In this document: positions 13,326 through 24,273 of the stretch, one piece after another
Numbering within the stretch: position 1 is the stretch's first letter
Layout of the letters: every line of letters begins with the position of its first letter
Source: Dipylidium caninum
Lineage: Eukaryota > Platyhelminthes > Cestoda > Cyclophyllidea > Dipylidiidae
Assembly (NCBI GenBank): GCA_017562135.1
Contig: QEYB01000715.1
Span: 372,001-436,000, forward strand
Length of the DNA stretch: 64,000 bases
Direction: 5' to 3'
Made by a program: the position numbers and the translations under genes
The notes under the pieces: generated by a model
The model's database searches: none
What the model was told of the DNA's origin: nothing
The model's input: only the letters and a program-made list of their open reading frames with translations

Positions 13326-15171
13326 ATGCTAGCCCTCGCGTTACGACGTGTGTACGGCCCCTTATGGACGGCCACATCAGAGTTAAAGCTTTGCTTTCGA
13401 TCACACTGGCCAATAATGAAGCGGTCTCTAACTACGTATATTGATCCCATTACGAGAGGCATCTCACCAAATGCAAGAAAATCTGTGGGTTACTGGCCAT
13501 GGGGATGAGCGGGCTTACCTTTGGAGCTATTGTGATTGGTGGAGTCACCCGGTACTTCAGGTATACTTTTATAATCTTTAGTCTCACGGAATCGGGGTTG
13601 TCAATGGTCGATTGGCATCCATTTAAAGAGGTACCTCCTCGTACCGAGGAAGCTTGGAAAGCAGAGTTCGAGAAGTACAAACAATTTCCTGAATATGAAC
13701 AGTACTTGACTTACCTACACTAACGTTCGCCTCTAGTGTTGTGAGAGAACACGGTGAAATGTCACTTTCGCGATTTAAGTTCATTTGGCACATGGAATGG
13801 GGTCACAGACAGTGGGGGCGCCTTATTGGAGCCGCTTATGCAATACCGGCTGCCATCTTCTGGTTAAAGGGATATTTTAATAAAGGGATGAAAATAAGAG
13901 TCGCATGTTTTGGTGTGCTCATTGGATTTCAGGTAAAGGGCGCCATATCACGCTTGTAGAGCTTTGTCATACTTACCCAGTTATTTCCTGGTTCAGGGGC
14001 TGCTGGGGTGGTATATGGTTAAAAGTGGACTGAAGACTCCGCCACGTCCAGCCGGAATAGATCCAAATGAAGAATTTGTCGGAGTTCCTCGAGTGAGTCA
14101 CTATCGTCTTGCGGCGCATTTGACAACGGCAGCAATTCTTTATTCGCTTTTCCTGTGGTCTGGATTTAGTCATTTGTGCAAGCATCCGGTTGTAAGTTTC
14201 GATATATCGCTCGGAGAATATGTTATCATACTCGCTCTTTCCCACTTTATTCTCGATGCAGATAAGCAGATTTTCCAAAGTCACCCAACTAAAGATATGG
14301 GCTCATTCTTCCAAAGCATTAATGTTTTCGACTCTTATTTTTGGTAAGCGCTATTCCTGACTGTCATCCTGAAATCCACTCGTGAAGTCTTATTCCACAC
14401 ATTTCGTAATTGAGTGTAACATCAGGTCTAAGCGTTTTTGCCACCCCAAATTTAAGTGAATCACTAAAATTGATATTTTTTGATATATGAAAATGGCAAC
14501 CTTCGTAAATGGCCACTCTTGAGAATAGGTGCGATAAAACCACACTTTTTAAGGCTACAAGTGAAATTTTTTTTGTGAATTTAGTGTTCGTAGGTTTCGT
14601 TTTTCAAGTCTCTAGCATCTCAATATGGTTGTATTTTGTCAGAAATCTTAAATGTCGTCGTTTACGATTTTTTGTAATGTTTTTATCTTGCTTGGAGATG
14701 GAATGTAGTTGAATTGATATCTTGTTTTTTTGTATTCGCGAACATTGAGGCGCTTTCGTGGCCGGTCTGGACGCCGGGTTGACGTATAATTCATGGCCGA
14801 AAATGGCTGACCGTTGGGTGCCGGAAGATCTGGTAGTTGCACGTTATGGTTCAACTTCGCGCAACCTTGTCGAGAATCCAACTGCAGTGCAATTCATGCA
14901 CCGCAACCTGGCTTACCTCACCGTAGCTGTGGTGATAGGTGCATGGGCTATGACTCTACGGGTGCCAGGTGGGCGCTCTGTCACCGGACAGCAGCTTCGC
15001 AATGCCGCCCATCTTATGCTGGCTGCCACCGTTGGCCAGTCGGTCATTGGCGTCGTCACCCTTCTGCAATATGTTCCCGTGTGGTTGGGAGCTATGCACC
15101 AAGGTGGTTCTCTTGTCCTACTTTCTACAATTCTTTGGTACGCCCACTGTCTCAGGGCCATCCCCAAGTAG
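13326..15171 (+). CDS. COX15: Cytochrome c oxidase assembly protein COX15 (heme A synthase), six exons, with an apparent 1-base frameshift
   Basis: COX15 is a multi-pass inner-mitochondrial-membrane enzyme that converts heme O to heme A for cytochrome c oxidase. Exons: 13326-13551, 13582-13701, 13737-13932, 13997-14191, 14262-14343, 14750-15171. All junction phases match. The product is about 413 aa, close to the human 410. Recognisable blocks in order are [32 protein letters not shown] (with likely heme-ligand histidines), [40 protein letters not shown], and AMHQGGSL near the C terminus. The first ~40 residues are Arg/Leu-rich with few acidic residues, like a mitochondrial presequence, which supports the ATG at 13326. 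Introns 1 and 2 are only 30 and 35 bp. At about 13494-13500 the frame slips: one base is missing between the codons for GYW and MGMSG, otherwise a family-typical stretch. Since the rest is intact I favour an assembly error, but a damaged allele is possible. AATAAA lies about 80 bases past the stop. Confidence 0.93.
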
Positions 15172-15251
15172 GGGGATCATTCCAAACTTATCTTAAATAA
15201 TTATGCAATCCCACCAGTTTTCACCCGACCCACTTGGAATCTAATTTGTCT

Positions 15252-15257
15252 AATAAA
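15252..15257 (+). terminator. Polyadenylation signal of COX15
   Basis: A canonical AATAAA lies 81 bases after the COX15 stop codon. The convergent AASDH gene ends about 350 bases further on. Confidence 0.6.
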
Positions 15258-15611
15258 ATATGTCACATTCTTTATTTAGACTTTTAAACTAATTACAACA
15301 TAGCATTTATTTGCGATAATAGGCGCCTCACGCAGCTTTACATGTGTCCAACCGAGAAAATCGACTTACTGCCGCACTCTCGATCAAGTGCGAGGTTTAC
15401 TTGACAGACCATGACTAGATGCTCAAATTCATGGTACATTCAACGAGATCGCTCGGAAGCTGGGATGGGCTTTATGGTGCAGTAGTAGAAATAATGCACA
15501 AAGTGGTGCAGGTAGTTTTTTTGCGTATATTAGGCCCATACCAAAAGTATGGACAAGTCGAACGCCGTCGTATTGGAGCCGTATCTTTGCGCAGATGAAT
15601 AGGGGCCGTTT

Positions 15612-18600
15612 CTACGGAATATATAAAATATCCTTAAAAAGCAGGTCTATCCGATTCACGGTGTCGTTTCTACACCCAACAAAAATTGAAAGAATATCAG
15701 GCTGGAGATGAAGGGCGAGGGGAGTGGAGAACGTCTCTGAAGGCAGCTGATAAATAAGAGAGGGGACAGTGTCGACGCCGCCATCACAGACAAACAAGCA
15801 ACCATCTGTGCGGGTAAAGACTACCAGCGGGGTTTGCTGCTGTTCCCACCGCGTCGTTAGACAGGGCTTGGTGAGAAAGGCGGTTCGAGCGCTCGCCGTT
15901 CGCCCTACAGCGCTGCAGTCAACGTTCCATACAACACTTCCGTCGGATGGTGCGACTGCATGCAGACGACCCGACTGATTGGCCAGTAACAGAATCGGGG
16001 AATTACGATGCTGGCGTATAAACAAAGGCACGGCGGGTGCGAAGAAACCTCCTCGTGGTGTGACGGTGACCGTCCACAGCCGCTCCCCTCGCGACTCCGA
16101 TATGCAGTGGACGCTTCCATCTGCTGTTGTTACAACGACTCGTCCGAGGTCACTCAAAAGGGTCGGCGCACCGAAAATAGGTCCCAACTCTCCTACCGAC
16201 CAGTCACAATTGCCTGTAAGTAGTTACCAGATTGTTATATTTGTTCCTCATGAACAGACTACGATATTAGAATTATGCATTAAACCAATGTAGAATCTAT
16301 TTTAAAGGAAGTATATGCGCGGAAGGCCAAAACATTTGAGTTTGGATAAGTGATTAGCATACCGAAATTGATGCTGATTCTGTGAATGCCACCACCCAGA
16401 GTCCCCACAAATGCAAATTCTGAATTCGAGTCCACGGTGATGGAGGCGGCAATGGGCGACCGGTCAGGTTTTACTGTCCACACCGTGCGACCGCCGGCTT
16501 CGACAGCGAAAACGGTTCTCCCATGTGAGCCGACCAAAATCAAAGGAGAATTGGGGACCTTTGTCGGTGCCGATTTCACCGCTCCACCCGTGTCAACTGT
16601 CCACACTGTGGTGCCATCTGACACTTTCAACGCATGCACCTCACCGTCGAGAGTGCCGAAGACAACTAGGTCTCCAATTAAGCATGCCGTAGCCTCAATA
16701 CGACTTCCAACAGCGCGGGACCACAGGACCTCGCCTGTCTTAATACACAGTCTTTTGAAGACGCCGGAATGGCTTCCGATGAAAACATTCTCCATTGCGG
16801 TGTCCACCACAGGCGAAGCGTCCACACACCTTCCCAACACAACACTCCACACAAGTGTGGCCTTATACTGTGTTTCTGGTTTCTGCCGCTTCTTTGGGAC
16901 AGGTGCGACTACCTCTCCGTCATCCTCGGTATCCACTAGGGTTGATTCATTTTGTGCCACCTGAATAAATTCTGAAAAAGGTCTACTGAATAGAGTGGTT
17001 AAAAGTACTGCTTTCTTGCTTTTTAAAGCAGGCCAGTCAATTATGAGACTTTCAATGAGATGCATTGCCCTCAAAGAGGAACCACCAAGCTGTTGGAAAG
17101 TTAGTTGACGCAAACACTTCATATCTGCAGATCCAATTGAGGAGAAACAAGTAAGTTGAAGAGATTTATCAACCACTTTACCATTCGCATTCAAAATAAG
17201 GGGCGAATTTGAGAGAATTACGTTACAGGGAGTCATTGGGAAGCTTATTCGTTGCAATAGCCACTGTTTTATATTAGTAATCTCTTCGACCGAAGGAGTT
17301 TTATCAAGTTGAATACGTGCTCCAAGTGGATGTGCTTGACAACGGCAGTTTAGCACACGATAGGAAGTCGCTTTAAGATGATTGTCAAGTAGTCTGACTA
17401 TCTCAGTCTCAAGGCACTCTAAATGACACTTCTTCCCATAAACTTTTACTAATCGGTCCTTTCTTCCAAGAAACCACAAAGGCGACTGACTAGTTTGAGA
17501 AGCAACAGCAAAGTCACCAGTCGCCACAAAACCAGCCTCAGACATTCGCTGCAGCGCACTCAACAATTTACTGCTGGAAAACGGCTCTTCAATGGTTCCA
17601 TAACCGCCTCCGCAGCGTGCAACGTAAACCTCGCCAATACCCGTCTCCTCATCAACATCCTTGAGAATAACCTGTGAATATGCCATCGGAGATCCAAGGG
17701 GTGTTGCCCCAACTATGGGGGGGTCCTCTGACGCGAGAACATCGGCTTCGACGATGCTGCTCCAAGCGGACACCTCAGTAAGTCCATAAAGAAATAAGAA
17801 CTTCCAGTCCTTCAACCGCTTTGGCACCCGCGTCGGAGAACAAGGTTCGCCACCGAGGAAAATCCACATGCGCTTATTATTGGTTACTGTTGGCGGAAGA
17901 CGACTGAAGATACTGGGTGTACACTGCCAAGTGTCAACGGTGGCGTATACAAGCACCTTTGCCAGAAGCTCACCATCCATGCTGAATAGAAGTGAAGCAG
18001 AAGGGAAAATTACGGTTCGATGAGTGGTCAGGGCGAGAAACAGTTGAACGATGCATGCGTCAAACGTTAAGGGTGCGGTTATGAAAACACCTGAGGTCAG
18101 TGTCGCAGGAGGAAGGTGATTAGAGAGCTCGATGACGTTGGCAGTAACACATGAATGACTCGCAAGGACCAGCTTTGGAACGCCGCTGGATCCTGACGTC
18201 ATAACGCAATAAGCCAGGTCACTTGGAGGGAAGCGTTTTGAATTTACATCGGTTCGGATATAGACTCGAAAGGGAGAAGCCTGAACGCAGGTAAAGTCAC
18301 CACCAAGGAAATCTGTATTGGTAGTAAAGCACACCACTGCACCGAACAGTTCACACAAACCGGCTTGTCGGTTATAATCAGAAATAGGCATGAAAGACGA
18401 GGAGGAAAGAAGAATTCCATATATTGCCACGAGGGTGTAGATGCTGGGAGACCAGATGATGCCCACTAATGTAGGAGAAAGGGGACGTAGGTGCTCAGTC
18501 AATTTCGTAGCGAGTTCCATAAACTCTGAGTAGAGTAGAAAACACTCTCTGTAAACAGAGAGCGATTCTGAATCATTTGTCCACATCTCAGTCACCACAT

Positions 18601-18661
18601 CTTCCGGAAGCCATTGTGGACATACTAATGAGTGAAGGAGACACGGCCATTTGAAACGCAT
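15612..18661 (-). CDS. AASDH: AASDH-type acyl-CoA synthetase (adenylation domain, carrier domain, PQQ-type beta-propeller)
   Basis: AASDH (ACSF4, beta-alanine-activating enzyme family) joins an AMP-forming adenylation domain, a phosphopantetheine carrier domain and a C-terminal propeller of PQQ-like repeats; its physiological substrate is still debated. There are two exons, 16363-18661 and 15612-16213, joined in phase across a 149-bp intron, giving about 966 aa (human 1098). Adenylation motifs seen: MTSGSSGVPK at 154-163 (P-loop-like A3), YGLTEVSAW at 292-300 (A5), TGDF at 381-384 (A7), and NANGK ending at Lys495 (A10 catalytic lysine). The carrier motif LGGSSL has the expected attachment serine at about 529. 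From residue ~600 repeated VW...G and VFIGSH/VFGTLDG motifs mark propeller blades, including RCVDASPVV, almost as in human. The start is the first ATG; a TTGTAG just before it could be a 3' splice site, so a 5' exon may exist. The gene converges with COX15, 440 bp between stops. Confidence 0.93.
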
Positions 18662-19032
18662 ATCTACAATAAAACCTCAAAATTAAGACCTGAATATTTA
18701 GTATATGAGATTTAGTACGACTATATAATGCGCTAAAAACAACCTATCCCAGAAACAGCCAGACCTTTTTTATGTTCAAAATCAGAAAAGGCTAAATCAA
18801 ACCAAAAGCGATTCCGCCACAAGAACCTTCGAAGCTATAATAAAGTAGAGTAAAGAGCCGCAAAAACCCACACATTTTAGGAATTGGCAAAAATGTAGAG
18901 GTTGTAAAGGTTATATTAATTTTAATGATCGGATAACATACATAACAGACTCAAATGTACAACAGCGTTGCATTCATAATGGATATAACAGGGTTCTGGA
19001 GAGTACGGAGAACCAAAGGGAGTGAGGATGAG

Positions 19033-19723
19033 TTAAGAATCCTTAATGGAGGCAGCATACTCGCAAAGGACTTGTTCACACTCCGACGAGATCAAAGAAT
19101 TGGAACGCATTTTATAAAGGCGTTTAATAGCCTCTTTCCCATCAATCTTGTTGTGGTATGCAAGGTAAGCGGCTAAAATAGTGCCTGTACGCATTTGACC
19201 ATACTGGCAATGTACCCCAACTTTCTGAAATGAAAAATAGAGTGGATAGAGATCGAAGATCAAACGCCGCGAGGATAGAGTTTGCGAGGGAAAAAGTTAT
19301 GGGGAACAACATACTTCATTCCTATTTTCGGCATCTGCAATGATACCGACTATTTCCCGTATCATTTCAAGATCCCCTGAGGTGAATTCTTCGACAGGAT
19401 AGAAGTAATTTTTGAGAGCTAGACAGAAGTAGGGGCCGGAGTACATGCTGCTGAGTGAGGATTTAAGATGGGATAATTAAGAAATATACCCTGGATAAAA
19501 AACTGCTATAAATGCACTAAAACTAAATTAACCATAAAAACTCAAGAGCGTGGATTTCATTACTAGGGAATAAGCTGAGATGTCTAGGCTTATCTTCGGT
19601 TAATGTAATTAAGTGAGAAATGTTGGCTTTATTGACAAGGTAGTCCAGGTTTTCCTTCGATTCCGGGAACGCAAAGCCCGCAACAGTATCGGAGACCCAG
19701 GAAAAAGCACCCGGGGGATGCAT
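19033..19723 (-). CDS. DUSP23: DUSP23-like atypical dual-specificity phosphatase
   Basis: This is a small cysteine-based phosphatase of the VH1-like/DUSP23 group. There are three exons: 19533-19723, about 19315-19450 and 19033-19224, giving about 172 aa (human DUSP23 has 150). The N terminus starts MHPPGAFSWV, like the PPNFSWV start of human DUSP23, and ISHLITLTED matches the VRHLVSLTE block. The active-site loop is HCQYGQMRTG in exon 3, with the catalytic Cys and the Arg five residues later. The following TILAAYLAY helix is typical. The exon 1/exon 2 junction is uncertain: two AG sites 3 bases apart at 19448/19451 keep the frame, while another AG further in would align better but breaks it. 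The acidic general-acid loop lies in exon 2. The gene runs in the same direction as AASDH, 370 bp upstream of its start, and is divergent from METTL18. Confidence 0.85.
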
Positions 19724-20934
19724 TTTAGAGGAGTAGAGGGGAACCAGTGGTTTTGAGCATCAATGTTAGTGGTGGATTAAGGACTCGTGTTCAAGGCCGA
19801 CAAAATCGGTAATAGTTTTATCATAATGAGAATATATGTGCATTTAATTGTGGCCGAAAGCGCTTTAGGTTAAAGTTTAGACTGTGTAACGCCCATTAAC
19901 ATAAATTATAAAATATTGGGGCTTAGTTACTTTGAAGTTACAATTTGTGAGAGAGATGCGCAACGCTGCCATCGTTTCTTAATCATATTTTAGTTTTCAT
20001 ACTAGTACAGTTAAGATCACGTCACCACGGCTAATTCGATTTCACATAGACCAAGCAGGTTAAGTCGAACATATGGCTACAGGAAGCGCCTGAAGACAAG
20101 TCGAACCCTCGTCGGTTAAACAGTTTGCATTTTATCGTCTGTTGAAAGGGTTGGGAGAAGGTTCTGCAGGATATATTGACGCACAAGGAGAGCCAAGTCC
20201 CTATAAGTCATTCCAGAGAGAAATGGAGCGAAATAATCATTTCTCGGATACACTACGTCGTCATTTCAGCGACCTAAGAAATGATTTAATACCCCGACGC
20301 ATAAAAATTTAAGGAGGTGCAATATGACTAAGTTCTGCCGTTTTTCTTGAGGAAGTGCATGAGAAAATAAGCCTTTAAATGTTTTTAAGTCACTTAGTCT
20401 AATCATTTCTATCTGTGCGTTTTTCCAGCCGTGTAGGTCCCCCAAGGTTGTTGGTCGTGCCGCCTCTCTGTTTCACCTCTTTTTGGGTTATTTTTTTGTC
20501 CAAACGATATATTACCGAATCACTTTAAAACCGACCACCTGTTGTCACTGACATTAGAACTCTCCGATTAATTTCGTGACTGTTAGTCAACTACGTTTTT
20601 CTCCGTTCGTTACCTTGGCTTGCTTGCAGCATATATTGACTCAGCCTATTTTTTTGCCTCGCTCATTTTTGTTAACTTTTCTGCAGCAGAGCACTTTGAG
20701 TTTCTTTTACGGTTTTGTTGTTGAATCTACATTGAGGTTTAATAAATTGAACAGTTTCCCCATTTCGTACCTCTACATTACTGGATTTGACTCCACGGAT
20801 GTCGAATAGTGGTAATTTACCCTTTGCTAAAATTGGATAAACACGATTGAACTAGTTTCTTAAGCGTAAATGAAGGTATGAATTTAAGTTGCCCATCTTT
20901 CCACATTTCCAGTGGAGAAGATCTTATTGTAATT
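19724..20934. promoter_or_regulatory. Divergent intergenic region between the DUSP23-like and METTL18 genes
   Basis: These 1.2 kb of AT-rich DNA contain the upstream sequences of both genes, which point away from each other. No coding segment, clear TATA box or other defined element could be assigned by eye. Confidence 0.4.
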
Positions 20935-22987
20935 ATGGCAAGTTTTTGTGCATATCCTACTTTCAACTGCTATTCGTTATGTTACTAGGATTTCAAGTTT
21001 GACTTCTTCGAAAATCGCACACCTGGATCTGATTCTGGCACAGAATTGCCAGGTTACCAATCAAATGAAATACATCCTCCTCCCGAGCAGTATACATTAA
21101 GAGATGGTAAACCTGTGTCTATTTAATTTTGAATCTGCTAGCCTGGAAAATAATATCAGGACTCCCGATAAGGTCCTATAGGTACTCCGATAACAAAGGT
21201 GGGTTCCTTTTTTACTAAAACTTTTATTGATATAGTAACTACTCGAATACACCTTGTTAAGTTGATAATGGTTTATAGTTTGAAGGCAATTTCAACTTTG
21301 TAACATTTAGTGGTTTATATTATATGAAAAGGTGTTTTTATATCTTTTTGCGTTATTCTTATTGGCACAAAATTTATCCTTAGATAATACATCTAATGTA
21401 CATCTTGAAAGATGATTGATAAATTCTACTTACGGTACTATGTTATGCAGTATGTGCTAGGGGTGTTGCCATTTACATGGAGTTTCTCACAATTAGTGGC
21501 CCAGTAATCTGGGATGAAGTGGGTAAATTTTCCCCCTTTTACTCTTATGGTGCACATTACGGCCTCCGTGGCCATCGAGATCCATATCACCCGATAACAA
21601 CCATTACGATCCCACGTTCGTTTCCTTAAATACTTCTTAACGGCTTCTTGGATATTTCGAAACGCCGTTCACTGCTAGTCATACCTGTTTACGTATTGAA
21701 AAAATCATCAACAGTAGTTCCAAACTCGAACCTCATTCCCCTCTAAGTGCCTTGAACATACGGACATGACCTTAAGCTTTGATGTGTTGAAATCCTGAGA
21801 TTGTTAGGTGTTCTTCCTGATAATCTTCTCCGGCCGAATTGGCCCCCTCAGTATGTATCCGAAATTTATTAATCCCAACTCATTTGAAGATCGAGGATCT
21901 TTGCCCGCTTAATTTCCAACTCGATCCCACTACACTGTAATTTGTTCGAATGTGTAGGACTAAAAACTTATGTTAATGGGTTTTACTGAGTTGATACTAT
22001 TGGTAGAGCATAGATAAAGCCAAAGGTACCAGCGTAGTGGAAGTCATTATGCTGCACTAATACCTCTCGCTCTCTACCCCCGATGTCGTCATATCTTAAA
22101 GCTTATCGCGTGTCCTTTCTCTCGGTTCGTCTTGTGCTTGTAAGGTTGACCGCAGAAAAGACGGAAAATATTAGTAGAATAGTTAAGATTATTAACCAAG
22201 TCCGCTTTCATGGTGGTTTGTGCTACTTTTCAGCCATAAGAATATATAGAGAAGATGTGGTGGAGAACTGTGTTAAAGCTCAGAAAACCGACATGGACGA
22301 GGACAAACTAGTAGTGAAAGCCCTTTCCTCAGAGTATGATGTTGTAGCAGGCGTGGTAGAGGGTGGATTCACGGTGTGGACGGGCACCCGTCTGCTGCTC
22401 AATTTTCTCGACGAGACTGTGGACTTCACTTCCAAACGCGTCCTCGACCTCGGCTGCGGGGCCGGTGTCTTGGGTATTCATGCTCTCCTTCATGGTGCTG
22501 CTTACGTGACTTTCCAAGTATCCGACTGGTTATGAGTGTAGTCTACTTCCATTTCAAGGAATTAAATACTCTTCTTTACCGCTAGGACTTCAATCGGTCG
22601 ATTATTAAGGCGTGGACTGCTCCAAATGTGGAGCTACAGTCAGAGTTTGGCCATAAAGTAGACTTTTGGGCAGGCGATTGGGATGATTTGGCAGACGTTT
22701 GGCGCACTTCAGGCAAGAAATTTGATGTGATTCTCACTGCGGAAACAATCTACCGTAGTGCCTTATACCCAAAACTTCTCACGGTGCTGGAAGCAGTCTC
22801 TCCGATAGGTTGTTGCATCTACTTATCTACCAAATTGGTTTACTACGGCAATGACGGAAATTTGATGGACTTTTGCCGATTCCTAGACCAAACGCGCGTA
22901 TTTTCGTACAAAAGAATTCAATTAGGGCGAGAGGACACCTGTTACGGCTGCTTGATAATGACAAAAATAAAATGTGAGGAACAGTAA
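20935..22987 (+). CDS. METTL18: Histidine protein methyltransferase METTL18 (Hpm1 family)
   Basis: METTL18/Hpm1 uses S-adenosylmethionine to methylate a histidine of ribosomal protein uL3 (RPL3). Proposed exons: 20935-20937 (start codon only), 20989-21106, 22234-22517 and 22586-22987, about 268 aa. All phases fit. Exon 3 carries VVAGVVEGGFTVWTGT, matching the human DLITGVYEGGLKIWE block, and the SAM-binding motif LDLGCGAGVLGI. Exon 4 has FDVILTAETIY, matching YDLILTSETIY of the human protein. The N terminus MDFKFDFFENRTPG resembles human MTFQFNF, but it needs a splice from the ATG at 20935 through a 51-bp intron with a GC donor (ATG|GCAAGT). No ATG precedes the block in its own exon. The protein is shorter than human METTL18 (372 aa), mainly in the linker before the catalytic fold, so an internal exon inside the 1.1-kb intron may have been missed. 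It converges with HOP2, 154 bp between stops. Confidence 0.88.
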
Positions 22988-23141
22988 ATTCCTCGATTTA
23001 TGAAGCTTTTATCTTTCTTTTGGCGGTATGTACTGAACCTCTTTGACCCCATTTCAGCAGTCTACCCGTTTTCAGCTAACTGGAAATTTTACATGTATAA
23101 AATGTATTGAAAAAGTTAGGAGATGAGCAAACAATAATGCA

Positions 23142-24273
23142 TTAGTGGGTTGTGAAATCGGTGATCGACACTCCCTTGTCCTCGTCAGTCTCAATGCCAA
23201 TGTCTTCCTGAAAGAAGACTTGTTAATTAACCTGGGTGGTAGCCAAGTAACATTCAAATCTTAAAAAACGCACCATAAGTTGCTTCCGACTCTTAGGATA
23301 ACCCTCAGCGATAGCGTCGATGATGTCCATAGCCTACAAGAAAACAAATAATCAGGAAATGTCGGACGAGACGCAACGTTAACGCTATTTACAAGAGCTT
23401 ACCATTCGTTTTCTCTTGCGCCACTCGGCAACGACACTCTTCTGGTTCATTTCCACCTATTGAAAAGGTTAGTTTACCGACGGAGGTCTGTGGTTGAGAA
23501 TGGTAATCAAGTGGATTAAGTACTGGATTTAAGCTGTCACTGTTATAAGCCCCTAAAACGTATAATTTCACGCATCGTGAACCCCACACCATTGTTTAGA
23601 GGCAAAAATATGCCAACCTTGGTGAATTCTTCAGGTGGAATTGGAACATCGGAGGAGCACTCAGCAATCAACTTCTTTAATTCTGCTATCTAAAAAGATA
23701 AACTTCAAACTGCACATGCTTCATTCTCTATATCTGCATTTTGTTTCCGCGCCTCCTCAAGGGATAAGCTGGACTGTACTGACTTCAACTCTAAGCAAGA
23801 AAAACTTAAAATGAAAATAATCGATAAGTTATTGTCAGCATCGATTTCCAAATACCCGATTCGGCTACTTTAATGCGGTCCTTGAGTTTTTGTAGTTGGC
23901 ACGAGAGGCCATCAATCTTCTCGTCCATTGCTTTTAAATCGGAATCATTGGCTCGTGGTAACTTGTCCTAAAAATTACATTTATATTACCTCAAACCTGT
24001 GGTACAACGTAAACCTTTTGTTTTCCATAAGTCTTTTCAACTAGGGACCCTTCAAGAACCAAGTCATCGATTGCTCTGGAAATCGCCTTTATTAGGCGTT
24101 AGGACAGAGAAGTGAAGCGAGTAACAAACTGTTTTCCCATGGCTCTTTTTGAGCGCGGTCGCAATGTCGTTGAGACCATAGGGCCGGTTCTCACGAGTCA
24201 TATAGGTTAGAACATCAACTTTTAAAAGTGCGATTGGCAGCAAATTGCCCATACCTTTCGAATCTTTGGTCAT
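23142..24273 (-). CDS. PSMC3IP: Homologous-pairing protein 2 (HOP2/PSMC3IP), eight exons
   Basis: HOP2 pairs with MND1 and stimulates DMC1/RAD51 strand exchange in meiosis. Exons: 24126-24273, 23997-24073, 23856-23967, 23711-23790, 23618-23689, 23403-23456, 23274-23333 and 23142-23207, about 222 aa (human 217). The N-terminal winged helix includes YMTRENRPYGLNDI (human LQEQNRPYSSQDV) and EKTYGKQKVY (human EKMYGKQKIY). A coiled coil follows in exons 3-5. The C-terminal part has EWRKRKRM, EGYPKSRKQL and EDIGIETDED, all near-identical to human blocks. Two doubts remain. The exon 1/2 junction is uncertain: the frame-keeping choice uses a GTTACT donor. A 36-base, stop-free segment after the first six codons has GT and AG ends and may be a further tiny intron. 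Five introns are under 100 bp. Confidence 0.92.
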
